DNA from: Caryophanales bacterium UBA7057
GTDB lineage: Bacteria > Bacillota_I > Bacilli_A > RF39 > UBA660
DNA length: 15,263 nt
Assembly: GCA_002493865.1 (NCBI GenBank)
Contig: DLAC01000006.1
Location: 1,831 to 17,093, forward strand
Direction of reading: 5' to 3'
The first letter of the stretch is position 1. The number at the start of each line of letters is the position of its first letter. Shown here in pieces: positions 1-6,134 of this stretch. The translations under genes were made by a program, and so were the position numbers. The notes beneath the pieces are model-generated. The model was not told the DNA's origin. It ran no database searches and was given only the letters and a program-made list of their open reading frames with translations.

Positions 1-37
1 AGCATAAAAAGAATACTTAATTAAAACTAAAAAAATA

Positions 38-65
38 TTGAAAAAAACATTTGTTGTGATATACT
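38..65 (+). promoter_or_regulatory. Candidate sigma-A promoter close to a terminator
   Basis: TTGAAA (38-43) and TATACT (60-65) are spaced by 16 bp. The -10 is the first copy of a perfect 9-bp tandem repeat, GATATACTT (58-66 and 67-75). A factor-independent terminator begins only 24 nt after the -10, so any transcript started here would be about 40 nt unless it reads through. No coding potential is seen between promoter and terminator. It may be real or a chance match in AT-rich sequence. Confidence 0.3.
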
Positions 66-88
66 TGATATACTTGCTGAAGTTTAGG

Positions 89-112
89 GAAACTGAAAAG
101 TTTCTTTTTTTT
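89..112 (+). terminator. Rho-independent terminator of an upstream unit
   Basis: A perfect 6-bp stem, GAAACT (89-94) and AGTTTC (99-104), closes a GAAA tetraloop and is followed by eight T. The T-run lies only on the + side, so it ends a + strand transcript that enters from the left or from the candidate promoter at 38-65. Bases 1-88 hold no open frame with a ribosome binding site. Confidence 0.65.
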
Positions 113-165
113 ATTGAAATTTATCGTATATAGAAAAGAAAAGACTAGTAAAACGGAAGAATTTG

Positions 166-174
166 TGTTAAAAT
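166..174 (+). promoter_or_regulatory. Extended -10 promoter of the 198-aa gene
   Basis: TGT followed by TAAAAT (166-174) is an extended -10 element. The -35 region around 146-151 is a poor match, which is usual for extended -10 promoters. The predicted start of transcription, near 181, lies 45 nt upstream of the start codon at 226. A 7-bp inverted repeat, AAAACGG (150-156) and CCGTTTT (204-210), surrounds the promoter; its meaning is unknown. Confidence 0.45.
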
Positions 175-225
175 ATAGCCATATAGAAGCGGGAGAAAAA
201 ATACCGTTTTCATTAAGGAGAAGCT

Positions 226-822
226 ATGAAGATATTAGTAATTGAAAGGACAATTGATCAAAATTGGCGCCATGGATCATTTGATTGTGAAGAGAGTAAA
301 GCGATGGAAAGCTATGCGCAAGAATATCAGGAAAAGAATCAAATTTCAGAAAAACTAGAATTTATCTTTTTAAAAGGAAGCAATTGTGGTGGTGCCATGG
401 CTCAGTGGCGTTGTTATCATGAAGAAAGTGTGTTAGATACCATTCGTGATTTGCTGAGTCAGGGAGAAGTAGATGGAATTTTATTAGACCCTATATTAAC
501 GGAAGATGAGGAAATTGGATATAAATATTGTAATAATATGAACTGTGAGTTGGCAGGAAAGATTTATCATACCTTTAAAGAAGAAGTACCAATTGCATTT
601 AGTGTAGCGTTTACGGATACTTCGAGGTTTGAAAGTACACCTCTTCATACGGAAATTAGAATGGATTCTAGAAGAAAGTCACCAATTACTCCAATTTTTC
701 ACTTGGCGGGGATGAAAGTATTTTATGAAAGAATGTTTCAGTATTATATAGATTGTAAGGAAAAAGACCCAAAGGAGTTAGATTCCGATCAACAAGCCCC
801 TAAGATAAAGAAATATTCATAA
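226..822 (+). CDS. Hypothetical protein, 198 aa, possible receiver-like fold
   Basis: I do not recognise this protein. It has no signal peptide and no membrane segment, and six cysteines (21, 54, 63, 102, 107, 177), including a CYH motif at 63-65 and a CNNMNC motif at 102-107. The start is firm: AAGGAG at 215-220 is 5 nt before ATG. The first 130 residues alternate short hydrophobic strands and helices: KILVIER (2-8), a helix at about 22-38, LEFIFLKG (44-51), a helix at 66-80, VDGILLDPIL (82-91), a helix at 99-118, VPIAFSVAFTD (121-131). That order resembles a CheY-like receiver, with D88 near the usual phospho-acceptor position, but the acidic pair expected after strand 1 is absent. The receiver idea is inference. 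It has its own promoter; yceD downstream has another, so it is probably monocistronic. Confidence 0.75.
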   Translation: MKILVIERTIDQNWRHGSFDCEESKAMESYAQEYQEKNQISEKLEFIFLKGSNCGGAMAQWRCYHEESVLDTIRDLLSQGEVDGILLDPILTEDEEIGYKYCNNMNCELAGKIYHTFKEEVPIAFSVAFTDTSRFESTPLHTEIRMDSRRKSPITPIFHLAGMKVFYERMFQYYIDCKEKDPKELDSDQQAPKIKKYS

Positions 823-835
823 AAATAAAAAATGA

Positions 836-864
836 TTGAAAAAATAAAAGATATACTGTATAAT
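836..864 (+). promoter_or_regulatory. Sigma-A promoter of yceD-rpmF
   Basis: TTGAAA (836-841) and TATAAT (859-864) are separated by 17 bp, close to full consensus. Transcription should start near 871, giving a leader of about 14 nt that is mostly the ribosome binding site GGTGGTGA (873-880). A strong constitutive promoter fits a ribosomal-protein gene. Confidence 0.8.
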
Positions 865-884
865 GAATAAGCGGTGGTGATTCT

Positions 885-1349
885 ATGATTATTGATTTAT
901 CAGAATTCATGAATTCCCAAAGTGAAACCATAACCTTTGAGAAAACAGTTGTTTTTACGGATTCTTATTTAAAGAATTCTGAAATTAAAAACATAGAACC
1001 AGTAACAGTAAAAGGAGAATGTCACTTAGAAGAAGATACGGTTGTAGTATCAGGTATCATCACAGAGAAGATGCAAATTGAAGATGCAATTAGTCTTAAG
1101 AATATTGATTATCCATTTTCATTTGAGTTTGAAGAATTTTTAGATGAAAACCTTATAAATGATGAAAAAATGCTTGATATTACAGATATTTTGTGGCAAA
1201 ATATTGTATTAGAAGTTCCTTTGAAACAAACAGAAGTCACTGATTTCAGCGAATATCAAGGGGATGGTTGGAAATTGGTAACCGAAGAGGAATCAAAGAA
1301 TACAAATAATCCTTTTGGTGAATTAGTGAATATGTGGGGAGAGGAGTGA
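885..1349 (+). CDS. yceD: YceD (DUF177) family protein
   Basis: A 154-aa acidic, soluble protein of the YceD/DUF177 family, which lies directly upstream of rpmF in many bacteria and has been linked to 23S rRNA or large-subunit maturation. Evidence is the size, the acidic composition, the central segment ending in YPFSFEFEEF (about residues 76-85), and above all the position 4 nt before rpmF. DUF177 proteins often carry cysteines; this one has a single Cys (residue 46). The start uses GGTGGTGA with 4 nt to ATG. Its stop is the only TGA stop in the window, and an in-frame TAA follows directly (1350-1352). It is cotranscribed with rpmF. The family call is confident; the molecular role is not well settled even in model organisms. 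Confidence 0.85.
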   Translation: MIIDLSEFMNSQSETITFEKTVVFTDSYLKNSEIKNIEPVTVKGECHLEEDTVVVSGIITEKMQIEDAISLKNIDYPFSFEFEEFLDENLINDEKMLDITDILWQNIVLEVPLKQTEVTDFSEYQGDGWKLVTEEESKNTNNPFGELVNMWGEE

Positions 1350-1353
1350 TAAC

Positions 1354-1539
1354 ATGGCAGTACCATTCAGAAAAGTATCTAAAACTAGAAAGAGAATGAG
1401 AAGAAGTCACAATGCACTAACAGCTGTTGGAACGACAAAATGTCCAAATTGTGGAGAAATGATTCGTCCACATAGAGTTTGCCCAGCATGTGGTTTCTAC
1501 AAAGGAAAAGAAGAAGTTAGTAAAAAGGACGCTGAATAA
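1354..1539 (+). CDS. rpmF: 50S ribosomal protein L32 (zinc-binding form)
   Basis: A 61-aa basic protein with the L32 N-terminus (MAVPFRKVSKTRKRMRRSH) followed by a four-cysteine zinc ribbon: C30-x2-C33 and C43-x2-C46. Because all four cysteines are present this is the zinc-containing C+ paralogue rather than a Cys-less C- form induced under zinc starvation. It sits on the large subunit near the peptidyl-transferase exit side. Translation is probably coupled to yceD: the ribosome binding site GAGAGGAG (1339-1346) lies inside the end of yceD and the gap between the genes is 4 nt. A terminator overlaps the stop codon. Confidence 0.97.
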   Translation: MAVPFRKVSKTRKRMRRSHNALTAVGTTKCPNCGEMIRPHRVCPACGFYKGKEEVSKKDAE

Positions 1540-1556
1540 TAAGCGTTTTCTTTTTG
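1529..1556 (+). terminator. Terminator overlapping the rpmF stop codon
   Basis: ACGCT (1529-1533) pairs with AGCGT (1542-1546), extendable by two G-U pairs and one A-T pair at the base, and is followed by TTTTCTTTTT. The loop contains the TAA stop of rpmF (1537-1539). This separates the yceD-rpmF unit from spoIIGA. Confidence 0.7.
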
Positions 1557-1559
1557 CTT

Positions 1560-1593
1560 TTCGACAAATTCAGAAAAAGAATTATTTTAAAAT
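1560..1593 (+). promoter_or_regulatory. Putative Spo0A-controlled promoter of spoIIGA
   Basis: TTCGACAAA (1560-1568) is the exact reverse complement of TTTGTCGAA, the Spo0A binding box. A -10 element TAAAAT (1588-1593) follows the TTCGACA core by 21 bp. No normal -35 hexamer is present at 17 bp. In Bacillus subtilis the spoIIG promoter is sigma-A dependent, has an over-long spacer and is activated by phosphorylated Spo0A bound at the -35; this layout matches. Transcription would start near 1600, at the ribosome binding site AGGTGAAG, giving a leader of only about 12 nt. Confidence 0.75.
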
Positions 1594-1611
1594 AAGACTA
1601 GGTGAAGAAGA

Positions 1612-2409
1612 ATGAATGTATACTTGGACCTAGTTTTTTTATTGAATTTTTTTTTAGATAGTTTATTATTATGGGCAGTCAGTGTTGTATTAAAAAGAAG
1701 TGTCAAAGCAAAAAGAATTGTGCTTGGTGGCCTTGTTGGTAGTAGTAGTACTATTTTTTTATTGTTTAAGTTAAATTCTACAGAATTATTCTTGTTTAAG
1801 ACCATTCTTTCCATTCTCATGGTTCTTGTCTGTTTTTCTTTTCATACTTTAAAAGAAACCCTCTATAATTTGGCATACTTATACTTTATTAGTATCTTAC
1901 TTGGTGGATTTCTTTATTACTTTCATTTAGAGTTCTCCTACGAGGTGGTTCGAAATCTCTTTGTTTCCAATACTAAAAACCAAAATATTCCCATTTTATT
2001 TTTATTGCTTGGTGCTCCACTAATTTTATATGGTTATGTAAGAGGAAGCATGAAGCGGAAGAAAAGAAATACCAATATTTATAAAATCGAACTCATCGAA
2101 GGCAAAAAGAAATATCCATATACAGGATATTTAGATACAGGCAATAAACTATATGACCCAATCACTAAAAGACCAGTTCATCTTCTTTATGATCCTTCCT
2201 ATCACTTTTCCAAGAAACAGAAGGTCATTTATGTTCCATATCAAGGTTTAGGAATCCATGGAATTATTCCTTGCGTTTTCTTTGACAAAATGGTAATTGA
2301 TGGAGAAAAAGAACTTGTAAAAGTTTTAGTAGGATTTAGTAAAGAACCATTTCAAATTGAAGGAATGCAAATGATTCTTCAAGGGGATGAAATTTTAGAA
2401 GATACCTAG
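1612..2409 (+). CDS. spoIIGA: Sporulation sigma-E factor processing peptidase SpoIIGA
   Basis: A 265-aa membrane-bound aspartic protease that cleaves the pro-sequence from pro-sigma-E after the asymmetric sporulation septum forms. The N-terminal half is a bundle of about five hydrophobic helices (roughly 5-24, 36-53, 60-77, 84-104, 126-142); the C-terminal half is the cytoplasmic protease domain with the motif YLDTGNKLYDP (173-183). D175 in DTGN is the expected catalytic aspartate. A basic linker (RGSMKRKKR, 144-152) joins the halves. It is about 45 residues shorter than the B. subtilis protein (about 309), mainly in loops and C-terminus. Its substrate gene, sigE, lies 75 nt downstream. Start: AGGTGAAG with 4 nt to ATG. 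Expected to be made only at entry into sporulation, from the Spo0A-type promoter upstream. Confidence 0.93.
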   Translation: MNVYLDLVFLLNFFLDSLLLWAVSVVLKRSVKAKRIVLGGLVGSSSTIFLLFKLNSTELFLFKTILSILMVLVCFSFHTLKETLYNLAYLYFISILLGGFLYYFHLEFSYEVVRNLFVSNTKNQNIPILFLLLGAPLILYGYVRGSMKRKKRNTNIYKIELIEGKKKYPYTGYLDTGNKLYDPITKRPVHLLYDPSYHFSKKQKVIYVPYQGLGIHGIIPCVFFDKMVIDGEKELVKVLVGFSKEPFQIEGMQMILQGDEILEDT

Positions 2410-2411
2410 TA

Positions 2412-2445
2412 TTCGACAGATTTTGGGCGAAGTAATTTCTATAAT
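2412..2445 (+). promoter_or_regulatory. Putative second Spo0A-controlled promoter, for sigE
   Basis: TTCGACA (2412-2418, complement of the Spo0A core TGTCGAA) lies just after the spoIIGA stop codon, and TATAAT (2440-2445) follows after exactly 21 bp, the same spacing as at spoIIGA. A weaker inverted box, TTGGGCGAA (2423-2431, 7 of 9 positions of TTTGTCGAA), sits between them. The predicted leader is about 33 nt. This implies sigE can be transcribed separately from spoIIGA. Confidence 0.65.
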
Positions 2446-2484
2446 TAAAATATCTATCATATATTAAAGAAGAGGAGGAAGGTC

Positions 2485-3174
2485 ATGATAGGAATACTTT
2501 TATTGATAATTTCATTTACAAAGAAAGAGAATGCATTATTTTATGTAGGGGCAGTAGATCGACTACCAGAGCCATTAAAGAAGGAACAGGAGGAATTTTA
2601 TATTGAACTTTCTTGTGATGGAGATCCATTTGCAAGAGATAAGCTCATTGAACATAACTTAAGATTGGTTGTATTTTTGGCTAAAAAATATGAAAATACG
2701 AGAGTAGATTTAGAAGATTTAGTTAGTATTGGAACGATTGGATTAATTAAGGGAATTAAAACATTTAGTAAAGATAAAAATATCAAACTAGCAACGTACG
2801 CATCTAGATGTATTGATAATGAAATTTTAATGTATTTACGGAAGAATAAAAGGGTACGAACAGAGGTAAGCTTTGATGAGTCATTAAGCTTTGATGCCGA
2901 TGGAAATGAATTGCATCTAGAAGATATTTTAGGAACAGAACCTGATATTGTAACGAAGGGGTTAGAAAAAGAAACAGAGCGCGATTTAGTGATGCAGGAG
3001 ATTAATAAGTTAGAAAGTAGAGATAAAGAAATTATTATGCTTCGATATGGTTTAATGGGTAGAAAAGAAATGACACAAAAGGATGTAGCGGACCTTCTAG
3101 GAATCAGCCAATCTTATATTTCTAGAATTGAAAAAAAAGTCATCCGAAGACTTAGAAACTTAGTAAAATGTTAA
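2485..3174 (+). CDS. sigE: RNA polymerase sporulation sigma-E factor (pro-sigma-E)
   Basis: A 229-aa sigma-70 family factor, the early mother-cell sporulation sigma. Region 2 spans about 48-118, with the conserved stretches NLRLVV (58-63), ISIGTIGLIKG (81-91 area) and ATYASRCIDNEILMYLR (103-119); region 4 spans about 165-225 with the helix-turn-helix TQKDVADLLGISQSYISR (197-214). The linker VSFDESLSFDADGNEL (128-143) is typical of sigma-E rather than sigma-K, as is the adjacent spoIIGA. The N-terminus (MIGILLLIISFTKK) is a short hydrophobic pro-sequence; by analogy with the B. subtilis cleavage site cutting would fall near F19-Y20 (LFYVGAV), giving about 19 residues removed against 27 in B. 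subtilis. RBS GAGGAGG (2472-2478), 6 nt from ATG. Ends at a bidirectional terminator. Confidence 0.93.
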   Translation: MIGILLLIISFTKKENALFYVGAVDRLPEPLKKEQEEFYIELSCDGDPFARDKLIEHNLRLVVFLAKKYENTRVDLEDLVSIGTIGLIKGIKTFSKDKNIKLATYASRCIDNEILMYLRKNKRVRTEVSFDESLSFDADGNELHLEDILGTEPDIVTKGLEKETERDLVMQEINKLESRDKEIIMLRYGLMGRKEMTQKDVADLLGISQSYISRIEKKVIRRLRNLVKC

Positions 3175-3198
3175 AACTTCCTGTTTTAGGAAGTTTTT
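3174..3198. terminator. Bidirectional terminator between sigE and rnhC
   Basis: An 8-bp perfect stem AAACTTCC (3174-3181) and GGAAGTTT (3189-3196) encloses a 7-nt loop. Read on + it ends in TTTTT after sigE; read on minus it follows the rnhC stop and is trailed by TTTT and a second T-run. It overlaps the last base of the sigE stop codon. Confidence 0.85.
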
Positions 3199-3201
3199 GT
3201 A

Positions 3202-4113
3202 CTAAAAGATACAAGTTTTTAAAATGCGTTCCGTGTTTTTAAAATTATATTTGGCGACTTCTTTTAACTTTTCTTCTCCAAACTTTTGAACAATTTCTTC
3301 TCCGATAGAATCTACTATTGGTCCCGCACCTTTTGGAAGAGGAATATGTAAACTGTCTGATAACTTATCAAATTCTTTTAAGAATAGATAGCGACTAATG
3401 ATAGAAGAACAGGCAACTGCGAGATTTTTATCTTCTGCTTTTGTCATAAAAGTGATTCCTCTTTGAATTTGAGTAGAATCCTTAATATAATCATAATAAC
3501 GTGCTTCTCTCGCAAACTCATCGACGATAATATAATCATAATCATCGGTTACTTCATGAACTAGTTGATAGAGAACTTTATTATGAAGGATGGCTTTGAT
3601 TTTATTCATATTATGATCGCTTCCATGTTTTTCGTTATACTCTTTATTACTTAGAATGATACTTTTATATTGGATTCGTTTGGCAATTTCAGGGGCAATT
3701 TTTAAAATGGTTTCATCATTAATTTTTTTAGAGTCGCGAATTCCTAGTTTTTCTAAAAATTCAACATCACTCTTTTTTACGAAACTTGCAGTTACAACGA
3801 TAGGACCAAAATAGTCTCCAGTTCCAACTTCATCAGAACCAATCGAAGAACAATTATGATATTTTTGAAAGCTCTTAGTTTTTTGTTCTTCTGTTTCTCC
3901 CGTTTGTCCATCCATTTCTTTCCACATAGTACTGTCTACATCTGCACTTACACCTTGAAACATTACTTTTCCACTTTCATACATTGTAATCACTGTATCC
4001 TCATCTTGTGCTTGAAATACGACATAAGGAATTACTTTATCGCGTTTCTTATCTTCATAGTATTTTATCATCTTTTCTTTTGTTTCATCACTAACTCGAA
4101 TGACTACGTTCAT
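3202..4113 (-). CDS. rnhC: Ribonuclease HIII
   Basis: A 303-aa RNase HIII, which cuts the RNA strand of RNA-DNA hybrids during replication, repair and R-loop removal. The N-terminal TBP-like substrate-binding domain (DUF3378, about 1-75) is present, which separates it from RNase HII. The catalytic domain starts with GSDEVGTGDYFGP (92-104). Catalytic acids by alignment with the Geobacillus enzyme are D94, E95, D198 (in IIVDEF) and D228 (in TKAEDKNLAVACSS). The C-terminal PLPKGAGPIVD stretch is also typical. The full family length is present. It is the only minus-strand gene in the window and is transcribed alone, convergent with sigE and divergent from cvpA. The start has GAGGG about 6 nt upstream of ATG. 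Confidence 0.95.
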   Translation of the reverse strand: MNVVIRVSDETKEKMIKYYEDKKRDKVIPYVVFQAQDEDTVITMYESGKVMFQGVSADVDSTMWKEMDGQTGETEEQKTKSFQKYHNCSSIGSDEVGTGDYFGPIVVTASFVKKSDVEFLEKLGIRDSKKINDETILKIAPEIAKRIQYKSIILSNKEYNEKHGSDHNMNKIKAILHNKVLYQLVHEVTDDYDYIIVDEFAREARYYDYIKDSTQIQRGITFMTKAEDKNLAVACSSIISRYLFLKEFDKLSDSLHIPLPKGAGPIVDSIGEEIVQKFGEEKLKEVAKYNFKNTERILKTCIF

Positions 4114-4137
4114 AAAATCCCTCGTTTCTATAATTAT

Positions 4138-4143
4138 ATTATA
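4138..4143 (-). promoter_or_regulatory. -10 element of the rnhC promoter
   Basis: On the minus strand TATAAT (complement of 4138-4143) lies 24 bp upstream of the rnhC start codon; a second, overlapping TATAAT occurs at 4133-4138. A good -35 hexamer is not evident (TTCTAA is the closest at 17 bp), so only the -10 is reported. Confidence 0.5.
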
Positions 4144-4235
4144 CCGTAAAATATTAAAAATTAGAAAAAATATATTTAGAAATTCAGTTTTCTAGTGGAA
4201 ATAGGCTAGAAGTGATATTTTTTAACTTTTGTTAG

Positions 4236-4264
4236 TTGTAAATCCTATTCAAAGTCGGTATAAT
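4236..4264 (+). promoter_or_regulatory. Sigma-A promoter of cvpA-trx
   Basis: TTGTAA (4236-4241) and TATAAT (4259-4264) are 17 bp apart. The predicted start of transcription, near 4271, gives a short leader to the ATG at 4291. The 177-bp gap between rnhC and this gene holds divergent promoters and nothing else that I can see. Confidence 0.7.
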
Positions 4265-4290
4265 AATAATAGAAGGAGTAGTGAAAATAA

Positions 4291-5001
4291 ATGAATATTG
4301 TAGACATACTAATTATATTAGGAATTGTATTGTTTGGAGTAACAGGAATGAAACGAGGAGGAATTCGGCAGATTGTAGGGACGGTTGGATTTATTATTGT
4401 ATTAATTCTTGCTTTTAATCTCAAAAATCCATTAGCAGAATTTCTAAGTCTCCATTTACCATTTTTTAAATTTGGTGGTGTATATCATGGAGTCACAGCA
4501 TTAAATATTTTATTCTATCAACTGATTGCTTTTTTCATTATCTTGGCGTTATTAGAAGTGGTCTTAAAACTTGTATTAGCTATGACTGGTGTTTTGGAAA
4601 AATTGCTTCGTATGACAGTGATTTTAGCATTACCATCTAAGATTTTAGGATTAGTAGCAGGACTCATTGAAGGCTTCTTAGTAATCTTTATTATCCTTTT
4701 AGTATTTCATCAACCAATGTTTAATATCAAGGCATTTAATGAGAGTAAATTGACAGATAAGATTTTGAAATCGACGCCATTAATGTCAGGTTTTGCGGAT
4801 GGAATTGTAACGACGGTAAACGATATTTATGAAGTTGGTAAAGGATATACAGATCAAGATGATTCAGAAACATTAAACAGAGAAGCCATTGAGATTATGT
4901 TAAAACATAAAGTAATTACAGCAGACTATGTTTCCAAACTAGTAGATGCTGGTAAAATTGATGTTTTAGGTATCGATAATATTATAAATCAATATAGATA
5001 G
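4291..5001 (+). CDS. CvpA family membrane protein
   Basis: A 236-aa integral membrane protein of the CvpA (colicin V production) family, whose cellular role in Gram-positive bacteria is not established. The signature is the N-terminal helix followed by a short glycine-rich turn and basic residues: MNIVDILIILGIVLFG then GMKRGGIRQIVG (19-30). Predicted membrane helices are about 4-19, 28-43, 69-99 (possibly two) and 116-138, followed by a soluble C-terminal part of about 95 residues rich in charged helices. The ribosome binding site AAGGAG (4273-4278) is unusually far, 12 nt, from ATG; a GTG at 4281 is out of frame, so the ATG stands. The gene is coupled to a thioredoxin: the downstream RBS overlaps its stop codon. 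Confidence 0.8.
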   Translation: MNIVDILIILGIVLFGVTGMKRGGIRQIVGTVGFIIVLILAFNLKNPLAEFLSLHLPFFKFGGVYHGVTALNILFYQLIAFFIILALLEVVLKLVLAMTGVLEKLLRMTVILALPSKILGLVAGLIEGFLVIFIILLVFHQPMFNIKAFNESKLTDKILKSTPLMSGFADGIVTTVNDIYEVGKGYTDQDDSETLNREAIEIMLKHKVITADYVSKLVDAGKIDVLGIDNIINQYR

Positions 5002-5011
5002 GAGGAATTTT

Positions 5012-5320
5012 ATGGAACTAAAAGATCAAAACTTTCATGAAGAAATCAAAAAAGGATTGGTATTAGTTGATTTTTATGCAACTTGGTGTGGTCCTTGTAA
5101 AATGATGCATCCGATTATTGAGAAAATAGAAAGTAAATATAAAGATGTCAAAGTGATTCAGGTTGATGTGGATTGCCATGATGATTTGGCACATGAATAT
5201 GGGATTATGTCAATTCCAACTTTATGCTTCATGAAGGATGGAGAAATTAAGGAAAAGAATATTGGCTTTACACAGCAAGAAGAGTTGGAACGATGGATTC
5301 AAAATTATCAAGGGGAGTAG
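5012..5320 (+). CDS. Thioredoxin
   Basis: A 102-aa single-domain cytoplasmic thioredoxin, a general thiol-disulfide reductant. The active site is WCGPC (25-29, cysteines 26 and 29) after the strand LVLVDFYAT; the cis-proline is P69 in SIPT; the C-terminal GFTQQEEL helix is present. Length is normal. A further Cys lies at 55 and one at 72, outside the active site. The RBS AGGAGG (5000-5005) begins inside the cvpA stop codon, 6 nt before ATG, so translation is likely coupled to cvpA. I leave the symbol blank because thioredoxin paralogues are common and trxA in Bacilli is usually elsewhere. Confidence 0.93.
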   Translation: MELKDQNFHEEIKKGLVLVDFYATWCGPCKMMHPIIEKIESKYKDVKVIQVDVDCHDDLAHEYGIMSIPTLCFMKDGEIKEKNIGFTQQEELERWIQNYQGE

Positions 5321-5335
5321 TCTCCTTTTTCTTTT
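5310..5335 (+). terminator. Terminator overlapping the thioredoxin stop codon
   Basis: AAGGGGA (5310-5316) pairs with TCTCCTT (5321-5327, one G-T pair) around a GTAG loop that contains the TAG stop, followed by a T-rich tail. It closes the cvpA-thioredoxin unit. Confidence 0.75.
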
Positions 5336-5351
5336 AAAATCAAAGTTTCAA

Positions 5352-5380
5352 TTGACGAAAGTAAAAAAATGAGATACAAT
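5352..5380 (+). promoter_or_regulatory. Sigma-A promoter of gmk
   Basis: TTGACG (5352-5357) and TACAAT (5375-5380) are 17 bp apart, a strong match. Transcription would begin near 5387, leaving a 37-nt leader before the ATG at 5424, which excludes any coding start before 5387. Confidence 0.75.
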
Positions 5381-5423
5381 CAGATAAAATTTTAGTGATG
5401 GAAAGTATTTGGAGGATGAAAGA

Positions 5424-6107
5424 ATGAGGGATATTATTCAATCGAAGAAACGTGGAAATTTAGTAGTCATTAGTGGACCATCAGGCGCTGGAAAGGGAAG
5501 CATTATTAATGAAATTGTCAAAGGAAATGATCAGGTTTGGCTATCAGTTTCTATGACATCAAGAAGTATTCGTGGAGAAGAAGTAAATGGACGAGAGTAT
5601 TACTTTATTACCAGGGATGAGTTTGAAAAAAAGATTCAAGAAGGTGAACTGTTAGAATATACAGAATATAGTGGCAATTATTATGGTACTCCTCGTGGTA
5701 AGATCAATGAACATCTACAAATGGGGCAGGATGTCATTTTAGAAATTGAAATTGAGGGTGCTTTAAAAATTAAAGAGTTAGTAAAGGATGCACTTTTTAT
5801 CTTTATTATGCCTCCGAATATGAAAGAGTTAAAAACTAGATTAAAAAATAGGAAGACAGAAACCGAAGAAAAAATTAACCGAAGATTTAAACGTGCTTAT
5901 CAGGAAATCAATGAGGTCACAAAATATAATTATGTTGTAGTAAATGATGAGTTAGATTGTGCCGTTTCTAAAGTAAGAGCCATTCTTTTAGCAGAAAGAT
6001 GCCGAGTAGATAGAATTGAAGAAGTCTATGTTGGTAGTGAAGAAGAACTGCTTCACGAAAGCTTAGTAGATAACAAAAAGATTGTCAATTTAGAAAGAAA
6101 AATATAA
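5424..6107 (+). CDS. gmk: Guanylate kinase
   Basis: A 227-aa cytoplasmic enzyme that phosphorylates GMP or dGMP to the diphosphate with ATP. The P-loop is GPSGAGKG (18-25); the GMP-binding part is SVSMTSRSIRGEEVNGREYYF (41-61) followed by ELLEYTEYSGNYYGTP (75-90); the lid and adenine-binding parts include FIMPPNMKEL (127-136), RKTETEEKINRRF (143-155) and YVVVNDELD (170-178). The usual TTR-x-PR of the family reads TSR-x-IR here, a mild divergence. It is about 20 residues longer than the B. subtilis enzyme because of an acidic C-terminal tail. A longer frame opens at TTG 5409, but GGAGGA (5411-5416) lies inside it and 7 nt before ATG 5424, which is clearly the start. Confidence 0.93.
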   Translation: MRDIIQSKKRGNLVVISGPSGAGKGSIINEIVKGNDQVWLSVSMTSRSIRGEEVNGREYYFITRDEFEKKIQEGELLEYTEYSGNYYGTPRGKINEHLQMGQDVILEIEIEGALKIKELVKDALFIFIMPPNMKELKTRLKNRKTETEEKINRRFKRAYQEINEVTKYNYVVVNDELDCAVSKVRAILLAERCRVDRIEEVYVGSEEELLHESLVDNKKIVNLERKI

Positions 6108-6134
6108 AAAAAGTAAAAAAATGTACGTTTATCC

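Noticed and set aside
150..210. Inverted repeat AAAACGG and CCGTTTT as a regulator-binding site or hairpin
   Set aside because: The arms are 47 nt apart and straddle the promoter; no further symmetry supports an operator.
1337..1352. Genetic code 4 (UGA as Trp)
   Set aside because: Trp is encoded by TGG at conserved places, such as the thioredoxin active site, and no gene needs an in-frame TGA; only stop usage is skewed.
1587..1820. Open frame on the minus strand inside spoIIGA, and similar ones inside gmk-zinc-ribbon, hisS and rnhC regions
   Set aside because: They lie opposite well-supported genes, lack ribosome binding sites and have translations that mirror the coding strand composition.
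5353..5359. TGACGAA as a Spo0A box before gmk
   Set aside because: It coincides with a normal -35 (TTGACG) at a 17-bp spacer before a housekeeping gene, and the same heptamer occurs inside hisS (10653-10659), so it is likely chance.
5409..5423. Longer gmk starting at TTG 5409
   Set aside because: The ribosome binding site GGAGGA (5411-5416) lies inside this extension and is well placed for ATG 5424; no RBS precedes the TTG.
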